Shown here piece after piece: positions 8,965-18,571 of a stretch of 64,000 nt of DNA. The stretch is from assembly GCF_000333895.2 (NCBI RefSeq), contig NZ_ANFM02000036.1:1-64000 (forward strand), given 5' to 3'. Every line of letters begins with the position of its first letter. Within the stretch, counting starts at the first letter, position 1. Made by a program: the position numbers and the translations under genes. Origin of the DNA: Grimontia indica. Its GTDB lineage: Bacteria > Pseudomonadota > Gammaproteobacteria > Enterobacterales > Vibrionaceae. Below the pieces are notes generated by a model, which was not told the origin of the DNA, did no database searches, and saw only the letters and a list, made by a program, of their open reading frames with translations.

Positions 8965-10518
8965 TTAGAGATTATTAAGATTGCCCAAATAGTGCTCAGC
9001 TTGCTCTAATACCGCACTACGCTCTTCGTCGGATTTTCCATCCCAGCCGCGATAAACCATGCCGGCGCGCGGATTCACCGCAATTTTAGCGCGATGACGT
9101 TCCATAAAATGCCAATAAAGACTGTTCAGAGGACAAGCACCCTCTCCCACTTTTTCTTTCACTTTGTAGTGGCAACCCGCGCAGTAATCGCTCATCTTAT
9201 TGATGTAGTTACCGCTGGCACTGTAGGGCTTGGTGGCGAACAGACCGCCATCTGCAAACAGCGCCATTCCCCGAACGTTCGGTAACTCTACCCACTCAAT
9301 GGCATCGACGTAGATCCCCAAATACCAGGCATCAACTTCTTCCGGTGCAATGCCCGTCAGCAGGGTGAAGTTACCGGTAACCATCAAGCGTTGGATGTGA
9401 TGTGCATAGCCGTAACCGAGCGACTGCTGAATAGCCTGTTTCAGGCATTGCATTTTGGTCTCGCCCGTCCAAAAGAAATCAGGCAAAGACCGTGTGCCAC
9501 CCAATGCGTTCATGGTTGAATAGTCCTGCATGTTTGCCCAGTAAAGCCCGCGGACAAACTCACGCCAGCCCAGAATCTGTCTGACAAAGCCCTCCACCTG
9601 ATTGATGCTAATGCCGGAGTCAGGCTGGCGATACGCCTTTATCGCGGCTTGAATCACCTGCATTGGGTGAAGCATTTTGCTGTTGAGTGCAAAGGAAAGG
9701 CGGGAATGATAAAGGCTCCAGCGATGCGGGCTCTCGGAGGTCATCGCATCCTGAAAACTGCCGAATTTTGGCAACAGGTACTGACAGAAGTAATCGAGCA
9801 GTTCCCGCGATTGTCTTCGAGTGACGGGCCAGAGTAGCTGTGGGGTAGCAACACCTATGGTTTCCACACCATGACGATCCAAACGTTCGAGAATAGCTGA
9901 CACATCATTGGCAAACACCAACGGCTCAGGGATGCATTCAAGTTCAGCTTTGGTCAGCTTGGCGCGATTGTCTTTGTCGTAATTCCACTTTCCCCCTTCC
10001 GGTTTGTCGCCTTCCATCATCACGTCAAACTGCTTACGCATCTTGCGGTAAAAAGACTCCATCAGGTGATGTTTTCCAGCAGTGAAATGTTGGCTCAAGG
10101 CATCATCAGGTACCAGAAAATGCTCACTGCTCGTCGCACTGGTCTCAATACCTAAAGAATCGCTAAACAGACGAAGCTGTTCGCGCAAACGGTATTCATC
10201 CGGAAGTTGATATTCAAAACGCGTAATACTGTGTTTATCAATCAATGCGTTTAGCAGTGCGTTCAGCGAATCGAAGGATTGTGTTTCATCCAGCGTCATG
10301 TGCCTCACATGGTGACCTGCTTTCTCCAAGGCAGCCGCAAAACCTTTCATGGCAGCGAAAAACGCACAGACCTTCTGAACATGATGAGGGGCGTAGTCCG
10401 TTTCCTGACGCAGCTCTGCGATCAGGTACAACACACCGTCGTCGTGTTCGCTGTACCACGAATGGCTGGCATTTAGCTGGTCACCGAGAATCAGTCTGAG
10501 TGTGCGGAACTGGATCAT
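8965..10518 (-). CDS. Cryptochrome/photolyase family protein, FeS-BCP type
   Basis: A 517-residue protein of the deoxyribodipyrimidine photolyase-related group (bacterial iron-sulfur (6-4) photolyases and cryptochromes). The start RTLRLILGDQLNASHSW is the typical N-terminus. The C-terminal half carries the FAD-binding helices and Cys residues (CAGCHYKVKEKVGEGACPLN) that fit the 4Fe-4S cluster of this group. An in-frame TTG would add nine residues; the ATG giving MIQFRTL fits family length better, but its ribosome site is weak. Likely role: light-dependent repair of (6-4) photoproducts or light sensing; the two cannot be told apart here. Confidence 0.85.
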   Translation of the reverse strand: MIQFRTLRLILGDQLNASHSWYSEHDDGVLYLIAELRQETDYAPHHVQKVCAFFAAMKGFAAALEKAGHHVRHMTLDETQSFDSLNALLNALIDKHSITRFEYQLPDEYRLREQLRLFSDSLGIETSATSSEHFLVPDDALSQHFTAGKHHLMESFYRKMRKQFDVMMEGDKPEGGKWNYDKDNRAKLTKAELECIPEPLVFANDVSAILERLDRHGVETIGVATPQLLWPVTRRQSRELLDYFCQYLLPKFGSFQDAMTSESPHRWSLYHSRLSFALNSKMLHPMQVIQAAIKAYRQPDSGISINQVEGFVRQILGWREFVRGLYWANMQDYSTMNALGGTRSLPDFFWTGETKMQCLKQAIQQSLGYGYAHHIQRLMVTGNFTLLTGIAPEEVDAWYLGIYVDAIEWVELPNVRGMALFADGGLFATKPYSASGNYINKMSDYCAGCHYKVKEKVGEGACPLNSLYWHFMERHRAKIAVNPRAGMVYRGWDGKSDEERSAVLEQAEHYLGNLNNL

Positions 10519-10583
10519 TGGAATCGCTACCGTTTCTTTTTTCAATCAACAGTATGCATTACGGTTCAAGGTGCTGAGAGATC

Positions 10584-10613
10584 AAAAAAACGCCAGACAA
10601 GCTGGCGTTTTTT
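10584..10613. terminator. Rho-independent terminator of the DAACS gene
   Basis: The stem AACGCCAG/CTGGCGTT has flanking A- and T-runs, just beyond the stop codon of the symporter gene. It separates that gene from the photolyase-like gene downstream. Confidence 0.85.
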
Positions 10614-10628
10614 ATCGGAGGCTGTGAG

Positions 10629-11936
10629 TTACTGCGCGTGAGGTCGGAACACGATTTTCTCGTCTTCTTCCGCCGCTTTCATGTCGTTGAAGCGTTTCTC
10701 ATCCAACGCGTCTTCGCTTTTCGCAACAATACAGGTTACCGCACAGTCACCGGTGATGTTCACCGCGGTACGAATCATGTCCAGCAGACGGTCAACACCC
10801 ATGATCAGTGCAATACCTTCCAGCGGCAGACCCACCTGATTCAATACCATCGCCAGCATCACCAGACCCACACCCGGTACACCCGCGGTACCGATGGACG
10901 CCAGCGTTGCTGTCAGGATAACCGTCATGTAGTCCATCATGGTCAGGTCAACATTGAACGCCTGCGCGATAAACACCGTTGCTACACCTTGCATCATCGC
11001 TGTGCCGTCCATGTTAATGGTCGCACCCAGCGGGATGGTGAAAGATGCAATCTTGTTGTCAGCACCCATGCGGCGAGTGGTGGTTTCCATCGACACGGGA
11101 ATAGTCGCATTCGACGACGCCGTCGAGAACGCAAACATGATGGCATCTTCCATTTTCTTGAGGAATGTTACCGGGCTCAGGCCGCTGAATACCTTAAGCA
11201 AGGTGGTGTAAGTCACCAGCGCATGCAGCACCAGGCCACCCGCCAACACGAAGAAGTATTCCGCTAGACTGACAATCGCTGACAGACCCAGCGAGGTAAA
11301 CAACTTCGCCATCAGACAGAACACACCAAACGGAGCCAGATTCATCAGCAGAGCAACCAGCTTAAGAATCACTTCGTTCAGATCACGGAAGAAGGCCGCC
11401 ACGCGCTCACCTGGCTTACCAGACGCACTGATAGCAATACCGAACAGCAGCGCAAAAATGATGATTTGCAGCGTGTTGCCTTCCGCCATTGAGCTGATTG
11501 GGTTCGTAGGGAACATGCCCACAATAACATCGCCCAGCGATGGCGCTTCGGAAGCTTGGAAAGACGATGCCGCAGAAAGGTCTGCACCTTTACCTGGGCC
11601 AAACAGCAGTGCAAGGCTCATTGCCAGGGTGATCGCCAGCGCCGTGGTGCCCAGATAGAACATCAGGGTTTTGCCACCCAAACGGCCCAGCGTTGCGATA
11701 TCTTTCAGTGCGCTGGTGCCACACACCAGTGAAACGAATACCAAAGGAACCACCAGCATCTTCAAGCTGGCTACAAAAATTTGGCCACCAACGTCAAACA
11801 AGCCGTTGACGATATACTCGTTGACGAAACCTTCTTCGCCGAACAAAAACCGAATAGCAAAACCAGTCACAATACCCATCACCATGCCCAGCAGGACACG
11901 GGTGGTCAAAGACATCTTGTTAGCTTCCGCATTCAT
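10629..11936 (-). CDS. Dicarboxylate/amino acid:cation symporter (DAACS)
   Basis: A 435-residue inner-membrane symporter of the glutamate/dicarboxylate family. Family motifs are intact: the serine-rich AFSTASSNATIPVS in hairpin 1, GATINMDGTAM in TM7, and DRLLDMIRTAVNITGD in TM8, which supplies the substrate-binding Asp/Arg/Asn. The start chosen (MNAEANKMS) follows AAAGGAG. A longer reading frame has no better site. The likely substrate is an acidic or neutral amino acid or C4-dicarboxylate with Na+ or H+. Confidence 0.9.
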   Translation of the reverse strand: MNAEANKMSLTTRVLLGMVMGIVTGFAIRFLFGEEGFVNEYIVNGLFDVGGQIFVASLKMLVVPLVFVSLVCGTSALKDIATLGRLGGKTLMFYLGTTALAITLAMSLALLFGPGKGADLSAASSFQASEAPSLGDVIVGMFPTNPISSMAEGNTLQIIIFALLFGIAISASGKPGERVAAFFRDLNEVILKLVALLMNLAPFGVFCLMAKLFTSLGLSAIVSLAEYFFVLAGGLVLHALVTYTTLLKVFSGLSPVTFLKKMEDAIMFAFSTASSNATIPVSMETTTRRMGADNKIASFTIPLGATINMDGTAMMQGVATVFIAQAFNVDLTMMDYMTVILTATLASIGTAGVPGVGLVMLAMVLNQVGLPLEGIALIMGVDRLLDMIRTAVNITGDCAVTCIVAKSEDALDEKRFNDMKAAEEDEKIVFRPHAQ

Positions 11937-12326
11937 GATTGAAAACTCCTTTTCAAAACTCAACGCCAAGGAGATTAAACTGGTGATTTATATTGACCAT
12001 AAGAATACGAACTGCCCTCGGGCAAAGCATCGTTTCAACAGAACTCAATGAACCGAATTTTAATCTGATTGGTTAACTTGCTCTTCACAATCAAGCGCGA
12101 TGAGATTAGCAGCGGAATCCCAACTAAATACATTCCCTTTTTACAACATCGAGTCACTTTTATGCGACACATCACACATCCGAGGCGAAATTTCCAATCT
12201 GATAAACATCTGATTAACAAAATAAAAAACTATTAGATGCCTTTTTGACCAGCAGAAAAGACCTGACCCGTTCAAAAAGCCATCAGTGCTATTAACAATA
12301 GTCAGGCGTATACCCAATCTGAAGGC
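11937..12326. other. Intergenic gap upstream of the DAACS gene
   Basis: About 390 bp between the symporter and the metal permease, both minus-strand. No convincing gene is seen. The side nearest the symporter should hold its promoter. The small ORF present here has no ribosome site or recognisable content. Confidence 0.5.
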
Positions 12327-13517
12327 TCAGCTTTCTACCAGCCAGAAGAAACTGTAAGCAGCGATCAATGCAGGTAAGGTTGAATAAAGGGTGGCAACAA
12401 TGGCGGCCTTTGGTGCCAGCGCAATCGCAGGGAAAAGCGCATCACCATCATTGGAAATCGCATTGCCAATTTGGGCGGACATTGGCACAGCGCCACTGAT
12501 GTACAAACTGGTAACTAGAATCTGAGGCCCGCAGCCGGGCAATATGCCCACAAGCACCCCCATTAATGGCACCAAAGCGCCCCAGCCAGTAAAGAGTTCA
12601 CTGAGATCCATCCCCAGCCAGAGTACGCAAAGCTCAAACACCAGAAAGGCCGCAATCACCCAGACCATCACAAAGTTAGTGTCCTGAGCGACCCGCTCGA
12701 AAAGGTGCGATCCACTGTCTTTGGGATCTTCTCCCACCAAAGACTCATAATTTTCCGCTTCTCGCGCCAGTGCCCAGAAGGTCACCGTCGTTATCGCGAG
12801 AACCGCACCAACCAGCTCGGACATGCCAACAGGAAGATGAAGCAACGCATCGGTATCAAACTGCATTGAGCCAAGCAGTGCCATCACCAGAGATGGAAGC
12901 AACACCCATTGCCAAAAGCGCCCCTGCACACCGATAACCGTCTGGCTGTCGGCTTGTTTGGAACATGGGTTAGGTTTTGCCGGAGAGTGTTTGGGTCGCA
13001 TAAAGTCATCACGATGCAGCGCATCGACAATCTGTCCGGAAACCACACCGACGGCAAAGCCTAACCCAATCATAAAGATGCCATCCGAAGGCTTGGTGGC
13101 TAACAACAAGAACGCAGCATCACCCATCGTCGCTGTAAGCACTGCAACCACACTGCCAAAGCTAAGGTTGCCACGTACAAACTGGGTGATAACAACAATA
13201 GCGCCACCACATCCCGGTAAAGCGCCCAATACCGCTGAAAGCACCACCTGCAGATTTTTCTTTTTTGCTAAACGCGATACCCAAGCGCCATGACGCTCGA
13301 ACTTGTTCGTCAAATAGTGAAAAAGCGCTAGTGTCGCAGCCACATAAGCAGCCACTTGCCAGAAAGCATCAGACAGCACAGCGAGTGTCACCGCACGTGT
13401 TGGTTCAGCGAAAATCAGCGCAAGTAACAACACTGGTACTAAAAGGCGACGTTTTTTCATCGCCCAGAAATGCCGCTTTGAAACCGGTGCGAAGAGTCGG
13501 GAAAGTAATCCTGTCAT
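12327..13517 (-). CDS. Putative manganese/metal permease (ArsP_2-like family)
   Basis: A 396-residue multispanning inner-membrane protein with about 10 hydrophobic segments. Two internal copies of a GxLPGCG motif (GALPGCGGAIVV near residue 120, GILPGCGPQILV near 325) mark the family often annotated as putative manganese transporter or heavy-metal exporter. The start at 13517 is preferred over an upstream one, because a Fur box occupies the extension. Direction of transport and metal are not shown by sequence; Fur control suggests a link to iron status. Confidence 0.7.
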   Translation of the reverse strand: MTGLLSRLFAPVSKRHFWAMKKRRLLVPVLLLALIFAEPTRAVTLAVLSDAFWQVAAYVAATLALFHYLTNKFERHGAWVSRLAKKKNLQVVLSAVLGALPGCGGAIVVITQFVRGNLSFGSVVAVLTATMGDAAFLLLATKPSDGIFMIGLGFAVGVVSGQIVDALHRDDFMRPKHSPAKPNPCSKQADSQTVIGVQGRFWQWVLLPSLVMALLGSMQFDTDALLHLPVGMSELVGAVLAITTVTFWALAREAENYESLVGEDPKDSGSHLFERVAQDTNFVMVWVIAAFLVFELCVLWLGMDLSELFTGWGALVPLMGVLVGILPGCGPQILVTSLYISGAVPMSAQIGNAISNDGDALFPAIALAPKAAIVATLYSTLPALIAAYSFFWLVES

Positions 13518-13529
13518 CGTTTTACTTTT

Positions 13530-13548
13530 GATAATGAGAATTATTATC
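13530..13548. promoter_or_regulatory. Fur box
   Basis: The sequence gataatgagaattattatc matches the 19-bp Fur consensus GATAATGATAATCATTATC at 17 positions. It lies 12 bp upstream of the permease start codon, where bound Fur would block transcription or initiation. Confidence 0.75.
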
Positions 13549-13590
13549 AATAATAGATCGTAGATGACGAATTGCAACAGGAAGTTTGAT

Positions 13591-13706
13591 AATGCCAATC
13601 ACAGTAGATAGGTGATCAGAAATAGCGCAGGAAAATGCTCAAGAACAAGGCGAAAAATTTCGATAAGTCGTTATTCTACAATCAGATATTTACTACGATT
13701 GGTATA
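13591..13706. repeat. ERIC-like intergenic repeat
   Basis: About 115 bp with inverted ends (gccaatcacagta... and ...tactacgattggtat) and an interior resembling the ERIC/IRU elements of Vibrionaceae (cgataagtcgttattctaca). Related end sequences recur at 34044-34086 and in part near 27185-27212. It is an intergenic palindromic repeat with no coding content. Confidence 0.65.
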
Positions 13707-13734
13707 AGCATAAAGTACGGGTGAGAGATAAAAG

Positions 13735-13757
13735 AAAACCGCCCCGAAAGGCGGTTT
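13735..13757. terminator. Rho-independent terminator of the chemoreceptor gene
   Basis: The stem AAAACCGCC/GGCGGTTTT has loop CCGAAA, and lies right after the chemoreceptor stop codon. Confidence 0.8.
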
Positions 13758-13780
13758 TGGTTGAAGCTTACATCTGGCAA

Positions 13781-15406
13781 TTAAACGCGGAAGAAAGCAA
13801 GCTCCTGCTTCTGGCTTTCAGCCAGCTGAGAAAGCTCCTGACTTGCCGACGCGCTTTGGCTGATACCGGTAACATTCTGGGTAATGATGCCAGACATATT
13901 GGTGATGTTACGGTTGATGTCCTGCGTCACTGCCGATTGCTGTTCAGCGGCGGTCGCCACCAGCGTATTCATGTCAGTGATTTGTGCGACAGACTGTGTG
14001 ATGCCGTTCAGGGCATCATTCGCCTGCTGGCTCAGTTCCTGAGTACGCGCAAGCACGTCCATGCACATTCCCATGCTGTCACCCGCCTGAGAAGCCTGAA
14101 GCTGCAAGCCTTCGATGATTTGCTGGATCTCTTTGGTCGACTCTTCAGTACGCGCTGCCAGCATACGCACTTCGTCCGCGACCACTGCAAAACCGCGACC
14201 AGAATGGCCTGCACGCGCCGCTTCAATTGCCGCATTCAGTGCCAGTAAATTAGTTTGCTCTGAAATACCGCGGATCACTTCCACCACATGACTGATGCGT
14301 TCAGATTGCTCTCGCAGGGTGCTAACCACACTTGCAGTGTTTTCAATCGACTCCGCCATTTGCACCGCGGCCTGTGTACTTTGCTCGAATACTGCCAGAC
14401 CTTGTGCTGCCAGTTCATCAGTTTGACGAGCCGCATGGTCAGCATTCACTGCGTTGTCAGACACGTTATCTGCAGTACTTGAAAGCTCGGTCACTGCAGA
14501 AGCAACCTGTTCGATTTCTGCCTGCTCTTGCTGTGCGTTCACTGCAGACTGGTTCATCACCGCTGCAAGTTCAGTGGAAGCCGCCGCCACTTCATCGCTG
14601 ATACTGAACAGTGTGGTCACGGTATGACGCAGTTGGCTTATGGTCTGGTTGGTGTCACGGCCCAAACGCGCCAGTTCATTTTCACCGGATTCATCCGCCT
14701 GTACGTTCAGATCACCTGTCGCCAGACGACGCATGACATCCTGAAGCGCTTCCAATGGTTTCACGATCACACCTGAAAGCCACCAGCCAAACAGCATCGC
14801 AATCGTCAATGCACCGCCCATCACCAAGCCGGTTGTCACCATCATCTGATCTGCATCGTCGTCAGATTTTTTCAGGTCTTGCTCAACCAAAGGATTGATA
14901 AAAGCTGACAGTGCGCTGATGTCTTTCATCATTTCCGCGCCCATTTCACGGTATTCGTTCACCATAGCGTTATAGCGCGGCATGGCGATTTGTTGCTTGA
15001 AGTAAGCTTCAATCGTCGGTTGCGCTTGGGCGTTGGTATAGCGAACGTAGTCGCTCACACTGCTCTCGATATCAAGTGCCATATCACGCAGCACCGGCGT
15101 TTTTGCCATTTCACGGGAAATGGTCAGCGCTTCGTTACCCAGCTTGGCAACGTTGTCGGCCATTTGCTTGGTACGTTGCGAATCGTAGATACCGTAAATC
15201 GCTTCCACACGCATTGCCCAGGCAATGTCTGCCAGTTTAGACGCGCGATCTTTGTCATTCGCTGCCTGTCGTGCCGTATTACTGACCGAATAAACCGCAG
15301 ATTCAACTTCACTCTTGGCAAAGATCATCACTGCGAAAGTGCTTATCACCAAAAGAAAAATAGGGATCAGAATTTGATATCGGATAGAGATATTTTTGAG
15401 TGACAT
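13781..15406 (-). CDS. Methyl-accepting chemotaxis protein
   Basis: A 541-residue inner-membrane chemoreceptor. TM1 is at about residues 12-32. A helical periplasmic ligand domain of about 155 residues follows (four-helix-bundle type), then TM2 at about 190-212, a HAMP domain, and a long cytoplasmic coiled coil. The conserved signalling hairpin, [18 protein letters not shown] followed by [11 protein letters not shown], lies near residue 390. It would control CheA through CheW. No che gene is adjacent, so it is an orphan receptor, and its ligand is unknown. Confidence 0.92.
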   Translation of the reverse strand: MSLKNISIRYQILIPIFLLVISTFAVMIFAKSEVESAVYSVSNTARQAANDKDRASKLADIAWAMRVEAIYGIYDSQRTKQMADNVAKLGNEALTISREMAKTPVLRDMALDIESSVSDYVRYTNAQAQPTIEAYFKQQIAMPRYNAMVNEYREMGAEMMKDISALSAFINPLVEQDLKKSDDDADQMMVTTGLVMGGALTIAMLFGWWLSGVIVKPLEALQDVMRRLATGDLNVQADESGENELARLGRDTNQTISQLRHTVTTLFSISDEVAAASTELAAVMNQSAVNAQQEQAEIEQVASAVTELSSTADNVSDNAVNADHAARQTDELAAQGLAVFEQSTQAAVQMAESIENTASVVSTLREQSERISHVVEVIRGISEQTNLLALNAAIEAARAGHSGRGFAVVADEVRMLAARTEESTKEIQQIIEGLQLQASQAGDSMGMCMDVLARTQELSQQANDALNGITQSVAQITDMNTLVATAAEQQSAVTQDINRNITNMSGIITQNVTGISQSASASQELSQLAESQKQELAFFRV

Positions 15407-15695
15407 TTATCGCTTAAACCTGAGTCGTATTGCTGAAATTGCGCGCATTATGAGACTTAGATCAACATTTGCCAACCGTGAATTTTCTTTTAGAAACATT
15501 TATTTTGGCAATCAGTTTGAACGCCAAATTCCCGTCGGGAGTGTCAAAAAACTGCGTGTGGGAAATGGTTTGAGACGTTGGTAGAGATGAGATAGGGACG
15601 GACGCTCAGAAGAGAAAAGTCTGGATTACTATACGAGTGAGACAAAGGCAGACCGGAGGCTATGTATCGCCCCCAGTCACTTGGACATAATATAG

Positions 15696-16544
15696 TTAAG
15701 CGTCGTTTTCTAAGCTGGAGACCAAGGCTTCGATATCTTCATGCTTGTCACTGGTTGAAAGCCAAACCAGATACAGCTCGTTCGCCATCGCCGGGCTGTC
15801 TTTCACCACATGCAAAGCACCGGCTTCAATCCAAGGCTGTGCGACGGTAGAGGGCAAGAATCCAACGCCTCCACGGTTAAGCAGGAATTTCAACGCAGGC
15901 TGGCATGCATGGCTGTGCAGGACAGGGGTACGTTGTAACGACGCAATACGGCCATGTTCAAGGCCAAAACGGGTTCCCCAATCCAGATACACCATCGGCA
16001 GTTCACTCACCGATTCCAGATCCTGATCCGGTTCACTACATACCAGCAGAAGTTCAAACGCTGTAATACGGTGCTGCTGCAGATCTGCCAGTTTCGGTGG
16101 TTCGCTGGTCAGCACCACGTCAACCTGCTTCTCAAGCAACGCATTCGAAATTTGCTGACGGCTCAAAGATTCCGTGCGAAGTGCCCAATCCGGTTGCTTG
16201 GCTTCAACTTGTTCCAGCCAGTCACTGCAGCTGTCCATTTCCCAGATCAGCGACGTCGCCCCGACCGTGAGTTGCTGCTGGTAGCTGTCAGTTAGCGCCA
16301 CATCCTGACGTGCGCGGCCCCAGGTCTGCAAAATGCTTTCTGCATAGGGGACAAAACGCTCTCCCGCAGCAGTTAAACGCAAATCACCGCGCTTGCGGGT
16401 AAACACCGGCGTACCGAGTTTGATTTCCAATTGGCGGATACGGAAGCTAACTGCCGACTGTGTTAAATACAGGTTGGTTGCCGCTTTACCAAAATGTCGG
16501 GTTTTGTTCACTTCCAGGAACGTGCGTAGTAGATCAGTATCCAT
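15696..16544 (-). CDS. hdfR: LysR-family regulator, HdfR-like
   Basis: A 282-residue LysR-type regulator with an N-terminal winged helix-turn-helix (MDTDLLRTFLEVNKTRHFGK, then the recognition part LYLTQSAVSFRIRQLE) and a C-terminal effector domain. The first 75 residues closely follow E. coli HdfR as I remember it, a regulator of the flagellar master operon. An in-frame TTG lies three codons upstream; the ATG matches the family start. Its targets here are unknown. It is not obviously linked to the aminotransferase gene, which starts 795 bp away on the other strand. Confidence 0.75.
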   Translation of the reverse strand: MDTDLLRTFLEVNKTRHFGKAATNLYLTQSAVSFRIRQLEIKLGTPVFTRKRGDLRLTAAGERFVPYAESILQTWGRARQDVALTDSYQQQLTVGATSLIWEMDSCSDWLEQVEAKQPDWALRTESLSRQQISNALLEKQVDVVLTSEPPKLADLQQHRITAFELLLVCSEPDQDLESVSELPMVYLDWGTRFGLEHGRIASLQRTPVLHSHACQPALKFLLNRGGVGFLPSTVAQPWIEAGALHVVKDSPAMANELYLVWLSTSDKHEDIEALVSSLENDA

Positions 16545-16664
16545 AATCAGCAATAAATCAAAATAGTTTCGTCAGCTTGCGTTATCACGGAAAAGCCCTA
16601 TCGGGTCAAGGGTAAAGCGCACAATTCGGCGCGATTGCGGATCAATTGAACGCGTACGACAAAA

Positions 16665-16991
16665 TCAGGAGGGAATATTCGACTTTGCGGGCTTGGGAAG
16701 GGAAAAGCAAAGCGCATACACCGCCAGCCCTAAACACCATGCACCAATAAACGCTCCCCAATTATCCACCAAATGTCCAATCAAAGCGGATGCAGACAAC
16801 AGAAATATCACCACCAGCAACACATTGATGCAGGTTGCGAGATAACGATTCGCTTTAAAGCTTTTTCCCCAAAACACAAACACGCACAGGTTCACCGCTG
16901 CAACCTGTCGACGGTAATATCTGTCCAGGTACATGGCGAGCCAGAATCCCCACAGTGTGCCCACTGCTATATCGAGCCAGGTCTCAAACAT
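16665..16991 (-). CDS. Small uncharacterised membrane protein
   Basis: A 108-residue protein with about three hydrophobic segments (near residues 5-25, 48-68 and 75-97) and a short basic turn after the first (YLDRYYRRQV). The ATG chosen follows GGAGG at four bases; a GTG ten codons upstream has no comparable site. I do not recognise a family. It lies 120 bp upstream of the hdfR-like gene in the same direction. Confidence 0.6.
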   Translation of the reverse strand: MFETWLDIAVGTLWGFWLAMYLDRYYRRQVAAVNLCVFVFWGKSFKANRYLATCINVLLVVIFLLSASALIGHLVDNWGAFIGAWCLGLAVYALCFSLPKPAKSNIPS

Positions 16992-17338
16992 CGAGCCTCC
17001 GAACCATAAAACGGTGTCCACCCTGCCCTATCTAAACGGTTGTTTCGGGTGGTTCAAGTTACTCAGTGTAAGCCTTACGCAATCAGTTACACGTACCACT
17101 ATAGAGACAAATAGGTGTCGCATTGCTTACCACATACCATTCCAAACTTGGTATCAACGTCTGACTGCTTTTTGTCGATGCGACGCACGCCGCCAAGTAG
17201 TGCAGAAATGCGACGGAATATCCCGTTATCCAAATGGAAATCCCTGTGTCACTGTGCGACCATGCCTTTCTGCTTAAAAAGCAAGCAGCGCCTCCGACTG
17301 GAAGTCGCTCAAGCACAGAATCAATACAGGAGTTATAC

Positions 17339-18544
17339 GTGCGCATATCTGCCCCCATCGTCGAATCACTGGATACCATCCTTCCTGAAGAACCTTTGTT
17401 GATGATGGGCGCTGGCCCTGTGCCAATTCCTGCCAAAGTCGCCGCCGCCAACGGGATTGTGATTAACCACCTCGGTGAAACCATGTCACGTATCATCGAG
17501 CAGGTCAAATCCATGTCACGCTATGTATTCCAGACCGAATCTTCACACATTCTCGGTGTGGCAGGCCCAGGGTCTGCGGCGATGGAAATGGCGGTAGCAA
17601 ATCTGGTTGCACCGGGCGACCGAGTGCTGTCTGTGAGCAATGGCTTTTTCAGTGGCCGCTTGGCGGAAATGTCTGAACGTGTGGGCGGAGAAGTCACCCG
17701 CTACACCATTGCTGAAGGACAAGCTGCAAGCCCAGAGGAGATCGCCAAAGCCATTGCCGAAGTGCAACCCAAAGTGCTCACTATCGTGCAGGGGGAGACC
17801 TCCAATACGGTTTGCAACAGTGCGCTGCCGGAAATATGCAGTGCCGCCAAATCTGCGGGATGTCTGGTGATTGTCGATGCCGTCTGTACCCTCAGTACCA
17901 TGCCACTCAACATGGATGAATGGGGCGTGGATGCCGTGATCACTGGTGGCCAGAAAGGGTTGAGCTGTATTCCCGGTGTTTCTCTGGTCGCTTTCTCTGA
18001 GCTGGCGTGGGACAAAATCACCACCCGCGAAGACACGCTGCGCCACTGGTGTCTGGATGCCAAACTGGCAGACAAATTCTGGTACCAAAGCTCTTACCAT
18101 TACACCGCCCCCGTTTCCGGCATTATGGCCATCCATGAAGCGCTGCGACTTATTTGCGATGAAACCCTGGAAAAGCGTTTTGACCGTCACCTGAAATGCT
18201 CCCTTGCCCTTCAGGCTGGCATTCAAGGTCTCGGGCTTTCCCTCTATGCCGACAAAGCCTCCCGACTGAATTCCGTCGTAGGCATCAATGTGCCGCAAGG
18301 GTTAAACCAGAAAGAGATTCTGGCGGCGATTTCCCGAGATTTTAAAGTGGAGATTTCAGGTTCATTTGGTTTGAATATCGTTCGAATCGGACAGATGGGC
18401 GAGCAATGCCGCGTGCACAATATCTTCCGCACTATCCATGCGTTAGGGTCGACCATCCAAAGACTGGGCGGTGAAGCGAACTTACCCTTGGGTGTGGCGA
18501 TGTTGGAAAAAACGTTGCAGGAGTACCAGCCACAGTTTGGCTGA
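17339..18544 (+). CDS. Class V aminotransferase (alanine/serine-glyoxylate type)
   Basis: A 401-residue PLP enzyme of fold type I. The N-terminus has LMMGAGPVPIP (glycine loop), GPGSAAMEMAVANL is in the PLP-phosphate region, VDAVCTLSTMPLNMDEWGVD supplies the ring-stacking Asp, and TGGQKGLSC holds the Schiff-base Lys. The start is GTG preceded by AGGAG; the longer frame has no ribosome site. The family covers alanine-glyoxylate, serine-glyoxylate and 2-aminoethylphosphonate transaminases. No phosphonatase gene is adjacent, so the glyoxylate type is the safer reading, but the substrates are uncertain. Confidence 0.8.
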   Translation: MRISAPIVESLDTILPEEPLLMMGAGPVPIPAKVAAANGIVINHLGETMSRIIEQVKSMSRYVFQTESSHILGVAGPGSAAMEMAVANLVAPGDRVLSVSNGFFSGRLAEMSERVGGEVTRYTIAEGQAASPEEIAKAIAEVQPKVLTIVQGETSNTVCNSALPEICSAAKSAGCLVIVDAVCTLSTMPLNMDEWGVDAVITGGQKGLSCIPGVSLVAFSELAWDKITTREDTLRHWCLDAKLADKFWYQSSYHYTAPVSGIMAIHEALRLICDETLEKRFDRHLKCSLALQAGIQGLGLSLYADKASRLNSVVGINVPQGLNQKEILAAISRDFKVEISGSFGLNIVRIGQMGEQCRVHNIFRTIHALGSTIQRLGGEANLPLGVAMLEKTLQEYQPQFG

Positions 18545-18571
18545 CAGAAAATAAATCGGCAGGCTCGGGGG

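Noticed and set aside
10519-10545. TTG start for the photolyase-like gene
   Set aside because: The ATG nine codons later gives the usual family N-terminus; the extension has no clear ribosome site.
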